Positions 5,127 through 13,368 of a stretch of 14,233 nt of DNA are shown here, one piece after another (the first letter of the stretch is position 1; each line of letters starts with the position of its first letter). Both the position numbers and the translations under genes were made by a program. A model generated the notes under the pieces. It ran no database searches, was not told the DNA's origin, and worked only from the letters and a program-made list of their open reading frames with translations. Source of the stretch: Bacteroidales bacterium (lineage in GTDB: Bacteria; Bacteroidota; Bacteroidia; Bacteroidales; UBA3663); the NCBI GenBank assembly GCA_004557315.1, contig SFEH01000053.1:1-14233 (forward strand), in the 5' to 3' direction.

Positions 5127-6818
5127 ATGGCAGTAAACGATAATAAAGCATACGCGAAACGAGAGAAACACTACATGCAGGGCAAGCTCTTCCCTTATAT
5201 CAAGGTGGGCATGACCAAGGTGAATCTGACTCCTACGGTGACGAAAGATGCCGATGGCATTCCTCATACAGAAGAGAACAAGCCAGTGATGATCTACGAC
5301 ACCAGCGGTCCGTTCTCCGACCCTAACATCGAGGTCGATCTGAAGAAGGGACTGCCTCGTCTGCGCGAGCAATGGATACTTGACCGCGATGACACCGAAC
5401 AGCTTGCGGAAGTGAGCAGCGAATACGGAAGGATGCGCCTTGCCGACAAGTCGCTCGACAGCCTCCGCTTCGAACACATACAGCTGCCTCGCCGAGCAAA
5501 GGCTGGCAAGGCAATCACACAGATGGCATACGCCAAGGCTGGCATCATCACTCCAGAGATGGAGTATGTGGCAATACGCGAGAACATGAACTGCGAGGAA
5601 TTGGGCATCAAGTCGCACATCACTCCTGAGTTCGTGCGTCAGGAGATTGCCCGAGGTCGCGCCGTACTCCCATCCAACATCAACCACCCAGAGGCAGAGC
5701 CAATGATCATCGGCCGCAACTTCCTGGTCAAGATCAACACCAACATCGGCAATTCGGCTACCACATCGAGCATTGAGGAAGAAGTGGATAAGGCAGTATG
5801 GAGCTGCAAGTGGGGAGGCGATACGCTGATGGACTTGTCAACAGGTGCCAACATCCACGAGACACGCGAATGGATTGTGCGCAACTGCCCGGTGCCAGTG
5901 GGAACTGTGCCTATCTATCAGGCCTTGGAGAAAGTCAACGGACGAGTAGAAGATCTGACATGGGAGATTTATCGCGACACGCTGATCGAACAGTGCGAGC
6001 AGGGTGTCGATTACTTCACCATCCATGCTGGCATACGTCGCCACAACGTGCATCTGGCCGATAGCCGTCTGTGCGGCATCGTGAGCCGAGGCGGTTCGAT
6101 CATGAGCAAATGGTGCCTGATTCACGACCGCGAGTCGTTCCTCTACGAGCACTTCGACGACATCTGCGACATTGTGGCACAGTATGACGTGGCTCTCTCG
6201 CTTGGCGATGGCTTGCGCCCTGGTTGTACTGCCGATGCCAACGATGCAGCACAGTTTGCTGAACTCGACACGATGGGCGAACTCGTGACCCGCGCATGGG
6301 AAAAGAATGTACAGGCATTCATCGAGGGTCCTGGTCATGTGCCTATGCACAAGATTCAGGAGAACATGGAACGTCAGCTCGACCATTGCCACGAGGCTCC
6401 TTTCTATACGCTCGGTCCTATCGTCACCGACATCGCTCCTGGCTATGACCATATAACGTCGGCAATCGGAGGCGCACAGATTGCATGGCTCGGTACGGCT
6501 ATGCTCTGCTATGTGACACCAAAGGAGCACCTGGCATTGCCAAACCGCGAGGATGTGCGTGTGGGTGTAGTGACATTCAAGATCGCAGCTCATGCAGCCG
6601 ACCTTGCCAAGGGACATCCTGGAGCACAGATCCGCGACAATGCCCTGTCGAAGGCTCGTTTCGACTTCCGCTGGCGCGACCAGTTCCACCTCTCGCTCGA
6701 TCCAGAGCGCTCATTGCAGTATTTCGAGGAGGCAGGTCACACCGATGGCGAGTATTGCACAATGTGCGGACCTAACTTCTGTGCGGCAAAGCTGACTCAC
6801 GACTTGAGAAAACTCTAA
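5127..6818 (+). CDS. thiC: Phosphomethylpyrimidine synthase ThiC
   Basis: A radical-SAM enzyme that rearranges aminoimidazole ribotide into HMP-P, the pyrimidine half of thiamin. The 563-residue protein carries the non-canonical C-terminal [4Fe-4S] motif CX2CX4C (Cys544, Cys547, Cys552; EYCTMCGPNFC). Family blocks include NFLVKINTNIGNSA, WGGDTLMDLSTGANIHETRE, DYFTIHAGI, SRGGSIMSKWC, SLGDGLRPGC, FIEGPGHVPMHKI and LGPIVTDIAPGYDH. The frame opens 12 codons earlier at a TTG (5091). I prefer the ATG at 5127 because the upstream codons would translate the 13-bp repeat and AGAAAA precedes the ATG. The long N-terminal extension of some proteobacterial ThiC proteins is absent, as in other shorter bacterial forms. 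Confidence 0.97.
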   Translation: MAVNDNKAYAKREKHYMQGKLFPYIKVGMTKVNLTPTVTKDADGIPHTEENKPVMIYDTSGPFSDPNIEVDLKKGLPRLREQWILDRDDTEQLAEVSSEYGRMRLADKSLDSLRFEHIQLPRRAKAGKAITQMAYAKAGIITPEMEYVAIRENMNCEELGIKSHITPEFVRQEIARGRAVLPSNINHPEAEPMIIGRNFLVKINTNIGNSATTSSIEEEVDKAVWSCKWGGDTLMDLSTGANIHETREWIVRNCPVPVGTVPIYQALEKVNGRVEDLTWEIYRDTLIEQCEQGVDYFTIHAGIRRHNVHLADSRLCGIVSRGGSIMSKWCLIHDRESFLYEHFDDICDIVAQYDVALSLGDGLRPGCTADANDAAQFAELDTMGELVTRAWEKNVQAFIEGPGHVPMHKIQENMERQLDHCHEAPFYTLGPIVTDIAPGYDHITSAIGGAQIAWLGTAMLCYVTPKEHLALPNREDVRVGVVTFKIAAHAADLAKGHPGAQIRDNALSKARFDFRWRDQFHLSLDPERSLQYFEEAGHTDGEYCTMCGPNFCAAKLTHDLRKL

Positions 6819-6824
6819 CGACCT

Positions 6825-7547
6825 ATGTCAAGCGAGAAAGACTCATCGACCGATATCTTCAGTCCTCGCTACGAGCGACAGAGGCTATTGCCCGAAGTGG
6901 GTGAAGAAGGTCAGAAGCGGCTCGCAAAAGCCAAGGTGCTGATAGTTGGTGTGGGTGGATTGGGCTCGCCCATCGCCATCTATCTTGCAGGAGCTGGTGT
7001 GGGTACCCTTGGACTCATCGACGACGACATAGTCTCAGTGAGCAACCTGCAGCGACAAGTGCTCTATGCCGAGTCGCAAGTGGGCAAGCCAAAGGTGGAT
7101 TGCGCCCGAGAGAGGCTCTTGGGACTCAATTCAGACATCACAGTCAACACCTACAGGCAGAAGCTGCAGGCTGACAATGCTCGAGAGCTGATAGCACAGT
7201 ATGACATCGTGGTCGATGGCACAGACAATGCCGCTGTGAGATATGTCATCAGCGACGTATGCGTAGCATTGGGCAAGACCTATGTCTATGGTGCCATATG
7301 TGGATTTGAGGGTCAGGTGTCGGTGCTCTGCCGAGGCAAGGCAACTTATAGGGCACTCTATCCCGAAGAGCAGGAACTGAAAGATGCTCGTGCAGCAAAG
7401 GCAGTGATTGGAGTCACTCCTGCCATCGTGGGAAGCGTAGAGGCGGCACAAGTGCTGCAACTCATCTGCGGCTACGGAGAGCCTTTGATTGATAAACTAT
7501 GGACAATCGACCTGCGCACCATGCAGACGTTTGTCATCAGAGTATAA
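6825..7547 (+). CDS. thiF: ThiS adenylyltransferase ThiF, lacking zinc-site cysteines
   Basis: An E1-like enzyme that adenylylates the C-terminal Gly-Gly of ThiS. The 240-residue protein has RYERQ (15-19), the nucleotide loop VGVGGLGS (41-48), the acidic LIDDD (64-68), SNLQRQVLY (73-81) and DGTDN (131-135). It lacks what most ThiF/MoeB proteins have next: the usual CxxC before LYPE reads TYRALYPE (174-181), the relay-cysteine segment reads DARAAKAVIGVTPAIVG, and the C-terminal CxxC is absent. So neither the zinc site nor the cysteine that forms the acyl-disulfide in E. coli is present. Adenylation could still work, with sulfur then supplied by another route. It sits 6 bases after thiC and 14 before thiH; this context favours ThiF over MoeB. 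Confidence 0.87.
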   Translation: MSSEKDSSTDIFSPRYERQRLLPEVGEEGQKRLAKAKVLIVGVGGLGSPIAIYLAGAGVGTLGLIDDDIVSVSNLQRQVLYAESQVGKPKVDCARERLLGLNSDITVNTYRQKLQADNARELIAQYDIVVDGTDNAAVRYVISDVCVALGKTYVYGAICGFEGQVSVLCRGKATYRALYPEEQELKDARAAKAVIGVTPAIVGSVEAAQVLQLICGYGEPLIDKLWTIDLRTMQTFVIRV

Positions 7548-7561
7548 TAACTTACAAAACA

Positions 7562-8695
7562 ATGTTTTCAGACGAATTAAAACAATATGACTGGGACGAG
7601 ACAACCCGACAGATTGCCTCGAAAACCGATATGGATGTGCGTCGCGCATTGTCGAAGAGTCATTGCGACATAGACGACTTCATGGCTCTTCTCTCGCCAG
7701 CAGCCGAGCCATATCTTGAGACAATGGCACGACTCTCGCGCAAATACACCGAAGAGCGATTTGGCAAGACAATGTCGATGTTCATCCCGCTCTATATCAC
7801 CAACTCGTGCAGCAACTCCTGTATCTACTGCGGCTTCCACCGCGAGAACCCGATGGCTCGCATCATCCTCACTCCCGAACAGATAGAGGACGAATATCGC
7901 GCCATCAAGCAGCTTGCTCCGTTCGAAAATATCCTGCTTGTGACGGGCGAGAATCCCGCAAAGGCTGGTGTGCCATATTTGGCTAAGGCAATCGACATCG
8001 CAAAGAAATACTTCTCGAACATAAAGATCGAGGTGATGCCGCTGAAGACCGAGGACTATAAGGAACTGTGCAATCACGGCATGAATGGCGTGATCTGCTT
8101 CCAGGAGACCTATCATCGCGAGAACTACAAGAACTATCATCCTCGTGGCATGAAGTCGATATTCGAATGGCGCTGCGACGGCTTCGACCGCATGGGACAG
8201 GCAGGAGTTCACTCGATTGGCATGGGCGTGCTCATCGGCCTTGAGAAAGAGTGGCGCACCGACGTGGTGATGATGGCTCGGCACCTGCGTTACCTGCAGA
8301 AGCACTATTGGCGCACAAAGTATTCGGTCAATTTCCCTCGCATGCGTCCAGCACAGAACGAAGGCTTCCAGCCCAACTGCATCATGAGCGACCGCGAGCT
8401 GGCACAGGCTACATTTGCAATGCGCATCTTCGACCACGATGTCGATATCTCGTATTCGACACGCGAACCGGCATTCATACGCGACAATATGTGCACACTT
8501 GGTGTAACGACTATGTCGGCAGCATCGCGCGTCAACCCTGGAGGCTACCACACTTATCCTGAGGCTCTTGAGCAGTTCTCGGTGAGCGATGAGCGTTCGG
8601 CTTCGGAAATCGATGCACGACTGAAGGAACTTGGCAGACAGCCAGTGTGGAAAGACTGGGATGCTTCGTTTGACCAGATTTATTTCCCAAGTTGA
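7562..8695 (+). CDS. thiH: 2-iminoacetate (dehydroglycine) synthase ThiH
   Basis: A radical-SAM tyrosine lyase that makes dehydroglycine for ThiG and releases p-cresol. The cluster motif CxxxCxxC is Cys83, Cys87 and Cys90 in CSNSCIYCGF. Other ThiH blocks seen are PLYITNSCSN, ILLVTGENP, KIEVMPLKTEDY, CFQETYHRENY, GMGVLIGLEKEWRTD and FPRMRPA. Its 377 residues match the E. coli enzyme. The frame opens 21 codons earlier (7499), inside the end of thiF; the ATG at 7562 is the conserved N-terminus. Use of ThiH instead of the O2-dependent glycine oxidase ThiO fits an anaerobe. The stop TGA overlaps the next ATG by one base (TGATG), so the two genes are probably translationally coupled. Confidence 0.96.
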   Translation: MFSDELKQYDWDETTRQIASKTDMDVRRALSKSHCDIDDFMALLSPAAEPYLETMARLSRKYTEERFGKTMSMFIPLYITNSCSNSCIYCGFHRENPMARIILTPEQIEDEYRAIKQLAPFENILLVTGENPAKAGVPYLAKAIDIAKKYFSNIKIEVMPLKTEDYKELCNHGMNGVICFQETYHRENYKNYHPRGMKSIFEWRCDGFDRMGQAGVHSIGMGVLIGLEKEWRTDVVMMARHLRYLQKHYWRTKYSVNFPRMRPAQNEGFQPNCIMSDRELAQATFAMRIFDHDVDISYSTREPAFIRDNMCTLGVTTMSAASRVNPGGYHTYPEALEQFSVSDERSASEIDARLKELGRQPVWKDWDASFDQIYFPS

Positions 8696-9318
8696 TGAAC
8701 AATTTGAAACTGATAGTCATTACCCGTCCGCAGTTTTTTGAGGGAGAGACAGTTTTGGTCAATGCCATGTTCGGACAAGGACTGATGCGTCTGCACTTGA
8801 GGAAACCGCAAGCGACAGAAGAGGAACTGGCAGAATGGATCGGACAAATCGACGAGCCATTCCGCCAGAGCTTAGTATTGCACGACCACCACAAACTGTC
8901 ACGCACTATGCATCTCGGCGGCATTCACCTCAACAGCCGAAACCCAGAAGTGCCAGAGTGGGTGAGCGAGGCAAAGCGAGAAAGGAGCTTCTCCGTCTCG
9001 CGTTCGTGTCATTCGATCAGCGAAATAAGGCAGCATCGCGACCGCTGCGACTATCTGTTTCTCAGCCCCATCTATGACAGCATCTCGAAGGAAGGCTATG
9101 GCGCAGCATTCTCGCGCGAGGAACTTGAGGAGGCAAGATCATGCGGCTTATTGTCAGATAATGTATATGCACTTGGAGGAGTTTCGCTCGACAAGCTCCC
9201 CGAACTACTGACCTATGGGTTCTATGGAGCAGCCATACTTGGCGACTTATGGAACTTTGCCTATGACAAACAATTGCTATTGAGCAGACTAAAAAACATT
9301 TTATACTATGTTAACTAA
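8695..9318 (+). CDS. Second ThiE/TenI-family protein, function uncertain
   Basis: A 207-residue protein of the ThiE/TenI superfamily, recognised by LVLHDHHKL (60-68), GGIHLNSR (75-82), SRSCHSISE (102-110), DYLFLSPIYDSISKEG (119-134) and YALGGVSLDKLPEL (158-171). Compared with ThiE at 3625 it has lost the second metal-binding Asp (the KKDMP segment reads NSRNPEVP) and much of the N-terminal phosphate region. TenI thiazole tautomerase of B. subtilis uses a His in FGHVF; here that site reads LSPIY, so that hallmark is missing too. Being last in the operon and coupled to thiH (TGATG) suggests a thiazole tautomerase or a partner in thiamin phosphate synthesis. I choose the ATG at 8695; a TTG one codon earlier is also open. 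Confidence 0.8.
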   Translation: MNNLKLIVITRPQFFEGETVLVNAMFGQGLMRLHLRKPQATEEELAEWIGQIDEPFRQSLVLHDHHKLSRTMHLGGIHLNSRNPEVPEWVSEAKRERSFSVSRSCHSISEIRQHRDRCDYLFLSPIYDSISKEGYGAAFSREELEEARSCGLLSDNVYALGGVSLDKLPELLTYGFYGAAILGDLWNFAYDKQLLLSRLKNILYYVN

Positions 9319-9340
9319 CAATTTAATTCTTTTATCCATT

Positions 9341-9991
9341 ATGCAGATCCTACACATTTCACCAGTCAATTCTGCTGCAGAGATTCCACAGGCAATGCAA
9401 GACAATGCAGTAACCTACCATGTTGTGAACAACGTGAACTGGCCCGACGACTATCCATATTGTCCGAAAGTGGAAGTTGCGTTGGCACATGACGGCAAGA
9501 ACATCCTTGTGCATTATCGTGTCAATGAGCAATCGGTGCGTGCCGTTGCCGACCACGACAATGGCGACGTATGGGAAGATGCTTGCTGCGAGCTGTTCAT
9601 TTCGCCAAACCCATCCGACGGCATCTACTACAACATCGAGTGCAACTGCGCCGGTACCATCCTTTTAGGTCAGGGCACAGGCAGGAACGACCGCACACGC
9701 GCCGAGCAGGAGGTGATGTCGAAAATCGACCGATGGACAACCTTCCCATTGAGATCGGTATTTGAGGAAAAGCCTTGCGATGGAGAGTGGCAGCTTGCGC
9801 TCCGCATCCCTGCCGAGTGTCTGTTCAAGCACAATATCACCGACCTTTCGGGCATGAAGGTAAGGATCAATGTCTATAAGTGTGGCGACAAGCTCTCGAC
9901 TCCTCATTTCATCAGCCTCTTCCCTATCGACAACCCGACACCTAATTTCCATCTGCCTGAATTCTTCGGAGAAGCAGAATTGCAAAAATAA
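9341..9991 (+). CDS. Carbohydrate-binding family 9 (CBM9)-like protein, no signal peptide
   Basis: A 216-residue protein I place in the CBM9-like (DOMON-related) beta-sandwich group found often in Bacteroidales, from segments such as ILVHYRVNEQSVRA, DVWEDACCELFISP, YYNIECNCAGTILLGQG and MKVRINVYKCGDK. Its ligand is unknown. Two starts are possible: ATG 9308, which overlaps the preceding gene by 11 bp and adds MLTNNLILLS, or ATG 9341, which I prefer since it leaves a 22-base spacer. Neither gives a convincing signal peptide, so it is probably cytoplasmic, odd for a sugar-binding domain. It lies downstream of the thi genes with no promoter visible between and may share their transcript. Other possibility: a DOMON-type heme or small-molecule binder. 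Confidence 0.6.
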   Translation: MQILHISPVNSAAEIPQAMQDNAVTYHVVNNVNWPDDYPYCPKVEVALAHDGKNILVHYRVNEQSVRAVADHDNGDVWEDACCELFISPNPSDGIYYNIECNCAGTILLGQGTGRNDRTRAEQEVMSKIDRWTTFPLRSVFEEKPCDGEWQLALRIPAECLFKHNITDLSGMKVRINVYKCGDKLSTPHFISLFPIDNPTPNFHLPEFFGEAELQK

Positions 9992-9999
9992 GACCGAAC

Positions 10000-10416
10000 A
10001 TGAAATATGAACGCTGGCTCATGGCATCATGTCTGTTTGTGGCATTTGGAGCAGTCGCAGGAGCATTAGCCTTTTGGATTGACCCAAGTGGCAGCCTCAT
10101 GGGCATGGATCAGCTTCTCAATTATTTCCGGACACTTCCGCTTGCCGACATTTTCTTTCAGGATTATACATGGTCAGGAATAGCTTTGGTCATGATCAAT
10201 GGCATTCCGAATTTTGCGGCTTCGTGGCTGCTGTTACAGAAAGACGCTAAAGGCATTTTGTTAAGTCTGATTACTGGCATAATCCTTGTGCTCTGGATCT
10301 TTGCAGAGCTCCTGATCATGCCTCTCTTCCCTATACACATCATCTTTCTCGTCATTGGCATAGTGCAGACAGCACTTGCAGCCTTGGCGACGAGAAAACT
10401 AAAAAAACTTTGTTAA
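10000..10416 (+). CDS. Small four-helix membrane protein, unknown function
   Basis: I do not recognise this gene. The 138-residue product is almost wholly hydrophobic, with four predicted membrane helices at about 7-27, 58-79, 85-107 and 109-131. A short basic tail (TRKLKKLC) probably faces the cytoplasm. Gly28-Asp57 is a longer extra-membrane loop with FRTLPLADIFFQDY. No catalytic motif, transporter signature or metal-binding cluster is visible. It starts 8 bases after the CBM9-like gene, so the two are likely co-translated, and ends 33 bases before era. Confidence 0.65.
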   Translation: MKYERWLMASCLFVAFGAVAGALAFWIDPSGSLMGMDQLLNYFRTLPLADIFFQDYTWSGIALVMINGIPNFAASWLLLQKDAKGILLSLITGIILVLWIFAELLIMPLFPIHIIFLVIGIVQTALAALATRKLKKLC

Positions 10417-10449
10417 TTATTAAATATTAATCTGTTATACTGTTTTCCA

Positions 10450-11349
10450 ATGCACAAAGCAGGTTTTGTAAATATTGTAGGAAATCCTAATGTCGGCAAG
10501 AGCACATTGATGAATTCCCTTGTCGGCGAACGAATTTCAATCATCACATCGAAGGCCCAGACAACTCGCCATCGCATCATGGGCATTGTAAATACCGACG
10601 ACATGCAGATCGTTTATAGCGACACTCCTGGCGTGCTGAAGCCTGTGAGCAAGCTCCACGAGTCGATGCTTGCGTTCTCTCAGAGCGCTCTCCAGGATGC
10701 AGACGTGCTGCTTTATCTCACCGACACTGTCGAGACACCCGACAAGAATCAAGCCTTCCTCAACACTGTGCAGCGCATGTCGAACGACGAGACGTCGATG
10801 ACTAAGGTGATTGTCGTGATCAACAAGATGGATCTTGTGGAGCAGGACAAGCTCGTGGCGCTGGTCGATGAATGGCATGAGCGTCTGCCAAAGGCCGAGA
10901 TTGTACCTATCTCTGCGCTTCACAAGTTTGGCACCGACATTCTGCTGTCGCGTATCAAGGAACTTCTGCCCGAATGTCCTCCATATTTCGACAAGGATGC
11001 CTTGACCGACAAGCCTGCCAGATTCTTCGTGACAGAGATTATCCGCGAGAAGATTCTGCTGCTGTTCGACAAGGAGATTCCTTATTCTTGTCAGGTCGAA
11101 GTGGAGTCGTTCAAGGAGGGCGAATCACTCATTGACATCAGTGCACTTATCTATGTTGAGCGCGACAGCCAGAAGGGCATCATCATAGGCAAGCAGGGAG
11201 CAATGCTTAAGAAACTCGGCATGCTGGCACGCAAGGACATTGAGGCTTTCTTCGGCAAGAAGGTGATGCTCAAGACATTCGTCAAGGTCGAGAAAGACTG
11301 GCGCAACAATATCCGAGACCTGAATCTGTTTGGATATAACCCCGAATAA
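10450..11349 (+). CDS. era: GTPase Era
   Basis: An essential GTPase that binds 16S rRNA near its 3' end and guides maturation of the small ribosomal subunit. The 299-residue protein has every G motif: G1 GNPNVGKST (11-19), G2 region AQTTRHR (36-42), G3 DTPG (58-61), G4 NKMD (125-128) and G5 SAL (155-157). The C-terminal KH RNA-binding domain follows, with GIIIGKQG at 243-250. Length is usual. The 33-base spacer before it is AT-rich (a TTAATTATTAAATATTAAT stretch) but has no TAnnTTTG promoter, so transcription may come from upstream. Placement behind thiamin genes is not a functional link I can explain. Confidence 0.97.
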   Translation: MHKAGFVNIVGNPNVGKSTLMNSLVGERISIITSKAQTTRHRIMGIVNTDDMQIVYSDTPGVLKPVSKLHESMLAFSQSALQDADVLLYLTDTVETPDKNQAFLNTVQRMSNDETSMTKVIVVINKMDLVEQDKLVALVDEWHERLPKAEIVPISALHKFGTDILLSRIKELLPECPPYFDKDALTDKPARFFVTEIIREKILLLFDKEIPYSCQVEVESFKEGESLIDISALIYVERDSQKGIIIGKQGAMLKKLGMLARKDIEAFFGKKVMLKTFVKVEKDWRNNIRDLNLFGYNPE

Positions 11350-11386
11350 CCTTTCTTTTTTCACAACTGAATAATTCTTTAACCTT

Positions 11387-12682
11387 ATGAAAAAACTATT
11401 TGCAACATTGGCCGTATCACTCCTGTGTCTCAATGGCTTTGCACAGGACTATGTGCCAACACCTGAAAACCTACAAGCAAGAAAAGAGTTCTCCGACATG
11501 AAGTTCGGCATCTTCCTGCACTGGGGCATATACAGTATGTTCGCACAGGGAGAGTGGTACATGCACAATGCCAACATTGACTGGCGTGAATATGAGAAGG
11601 CCGCTTCGGCTTTCTATCCTGCCAACTTCGATGCTGAGGCATGGGTGAAAGCTATCAAGGACTCGGGTGCTAAATACATCACATTCACAACCCGCCATCA
11701 CGACAGCTTCTCGATGTGGGACACTGAGCACTCGGATTTCAACATCGTCGATGCCACTCCTTACAAGAAGGATGTACTGAAGATGCTTGCCGACGAATGT
11801 CAGAAGCAAGGTGTGACGCTCAACCTCTACTACTCGCATCTTGACTGGCGTCGTGAGGACTATCCGCAGGGACGCACCGGACATGGCACACACCGCGATG
11901 CTTCGAAGGCTGACTGGCCATCGTACTATAAGTTCATGAACAATCAGCTCACCGAATTGCTCACCAACTATGGCAAGGTCGGTGCTATATGGTTCGACGG
12001 CTTCTGGGATCATGACGAAGATGCCGTGCCTTTCGACTGGCAGTTAGGACCTCAATACGAACTTATCCACAGGCTTCAGCCAAGCTGTCTCGTGGGCAAC
12101 AACCACCATGTGGAGGTTCATCCTGGCGAGGATATCCAAATCTTTGAGCGCGACGTGCCTGGACAGAACACCGCAGGACTTTCAGGTCAGGCAATCAGCC
12201 GTCTGCCTCTCGAAACCTGCCAGACAATGAACGGGATGTGGGGATATAAGATCATCGACCAGAACTACAAATCGACCGAAGAGCTTATCCGCCTGCTGGT
12301 CCGCACATCGGGCAAGGGCGCTAACCTCCTGCTCAACATCGGTCCACAGCCAAACGGCGAACTGCCAGCAACAGCTCTCGACCGACTGAAGGAAATGGGA
12401 GAATGGCTCCGTGCCAACGGTGAGAGCATCTACGGTACTACTGCTGGCGACCTTGAGGAGCAACCTTGGGGTGTGACCACACGCAACGGCAATGCCCTCT
12501 ACCTTCACATCCTCGATCTCGACAGCAACACCCTTGAGTTGCCACTCTCGTGCAAGGTGAAATCGGCAACCGTGCTCAATGGAAATGCCGTGAGATTCAA
12601 GAAAACAAAGACTGGCGTCACGCTCACCTTTGACGAGAAGCCTTCTGGAACTGACTACATCGTAAAACTGATCACAAAATGA
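11387..12682 (+). CDS. Secreted alpha-L-fucosidase, GH29
   Basis: A retaining glycoside hydrolase that removes terminal L-fucose from glycans such as mucin or host N-glycans. The 431-residue protein starts with a type I signal peptide (MKKLFATLAVSLLCLNGFAQ, cleavage likely after Gln20), placing it in the periplasm or outside. GH29 blocks follow: MKFGIFLHWGIYS (38-50), TFTTRHHDSFSMWD (99-112), LNLYYSHLDW (145-154) and GAIWFDGFWD (199-208), where Asp204 is the expected nucleophile. The acid/base Glu is not conserved across the family and I cannot place it; Glu254 in IFERDVPG is one candidate. LLLNIGPQPNGELP (314-327) is also typical, and a short beta-rich C-terminal domain ends the protein. Its stop overlaps the cutC start by 4 bp (ATGA). 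No promoter of the TAnnTTTG type is visible in the 37 bases after era. Confidence 0.94.
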   Translation: MKKLFATLAVSLLCLNGFAQDYVPTPENLQARKEFSDMKFGIFLHWGIYSMFAQGEWYMHNANIDWREYEKAASAFYPANFDAEAWVKAIKDSGAKYITFTTRHHDSFSMWDTEHSDFNIVDATPYKKDVLKMLADECQKQGVTLNLYYSHLDWRREDYPQGRTGHGTHRDASKADWPSYYKFMNNQLTELLTNYGKVGAIWFDGFWDHDEDAVPFDWQLGPQYELIHRLQPSCLVGNNHHVEVHPGEDIQIFERDVPGQNTAGLSGQAISRLPLETCQTMNGMWGYKIIDQNYKSTEELIRLLVRTSGKGANLLLNIGPQPNGELPATALDRLKEMGEWLRANGESIYGTTAGDLEEQPWGVTTRNGNALYLHILDLDSNTLELPLSCKVKSATVLNGNAVRFKKTKTGVTLTFDEKPSGTDYIVKLITK

Positions 12683-13368
12683 GAAAACTTGAAGTCTGTG
12701 CCGGAAGCATAGAGAGCATAAAAGCTGCTTACAAAGGTGGAGCATATCGTGTGGAGCTATGCAGTGCGTTGAGCGAAGACGGGCTTACTCCTTCGGTCGG
12801 CATGATACGCTATGCCAAGAGTCTTGAAGGACTGAAGGTCAATGTGCTGATTCGTCCACGCTGCGGCGACTTCGTCTATACCGAAGAAGAAATCCGCTGC
12901 ATGGAAGAGGATATCAGAGTGTGCCGTGAGCTTGGTGTCGATGGTGTGGTGATTGGAGCCTTGACCAAAGAAGGAGACATCGACCTCAACACATGCCAGC
13001 GACTTGTCGAAGCAGGCAAGGGCATGAGCATCACCTTCCATCGAGCATTCGACGTGTGCCGAAACCCACAAGAAGCTATCGAGCAGATTGTCGCATTGGG
13101 TTGCGACAGACTGCTCACCTCGGGACAGCAGCCTATAGCCGAACAAGGCATTGACATGCTCAAGACTCTCGTAGGTCAAGTAGGAGAGCAACTGATCATT
13201 ATGCCAGGAAGTGGAGTGAATCCAAAGAATGCTGCATTCATCCTCGACTCGACAGGTGCTGTTGAAATTCATGCTTCTGCCCGTTCGTCAAGAGTCTTCG
13301 GCCGACTGGAAACCGACAGTCTTGTTGTCAAAGAAATAGTAGAAAATATCAACCTGAACAAAGAATGA
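12679..13368 (+). CDS. cutC: CutC family protein
   Basis: A TIM-barrel protein of the CutC family, 229 residues, with RVELCSALSEDGLTPS (24-39), VLIRPRCGDFVYTEEE (56-71), GVDGVVIGALTKEGDID (86-102), ITFHRAFD (118-125) and LLTSGQQ (145-151). The name reflects a proposed role in copper handling, but in E. coli the copper phenotype was later attributed to a small RNA (MicL) encoded in the cutC 3' end, so the enzyme's true role is open. Here it is translationally coupled at both ends: its ATG overlaps the fucosidase stop and its stop overlaps the next ATG, both as ATGA. That context points to glycan or glycoprotein catabolism rather than metal resistance; no copper transporter or sensor is nearby. 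Confidence 0.9.
   Translation: MRKLEVCAGSIESIKAAYKGGAYRVELCSALSEDGLTPSVGMIRYAKSLEGLKVNVLIRPRCGDFVYTEEEIRCMEEDIRVCRELGVDGVVIGALTKEGDIDLNTCQRLVEAGKGMSITFHRAFDVCRNPQEAIEQIVALGCDRLLTSGQQPIAEQGIDMLKTLVGQVGEQLIIMPGSGVNPKNAAFILDSTGAVEIHASARSSRVFGRLETDSLVVKEIVENINLNKE

Noticed and set aside
5838..6689. 283-codon open frame on the minus strand inside thiC
   Set aside because: It lies wholly within a certain gene, has no recognisable motif or promoter, and long opposite-strand frames are common in genes of this codon use.
7577..8551. 324-codon open frame on the minus strand inside thiH
   Set aside because: Same reason: it mirrors thiH codons, is rich in His/Cys/Arg from reversed codons, and matches no family I know.
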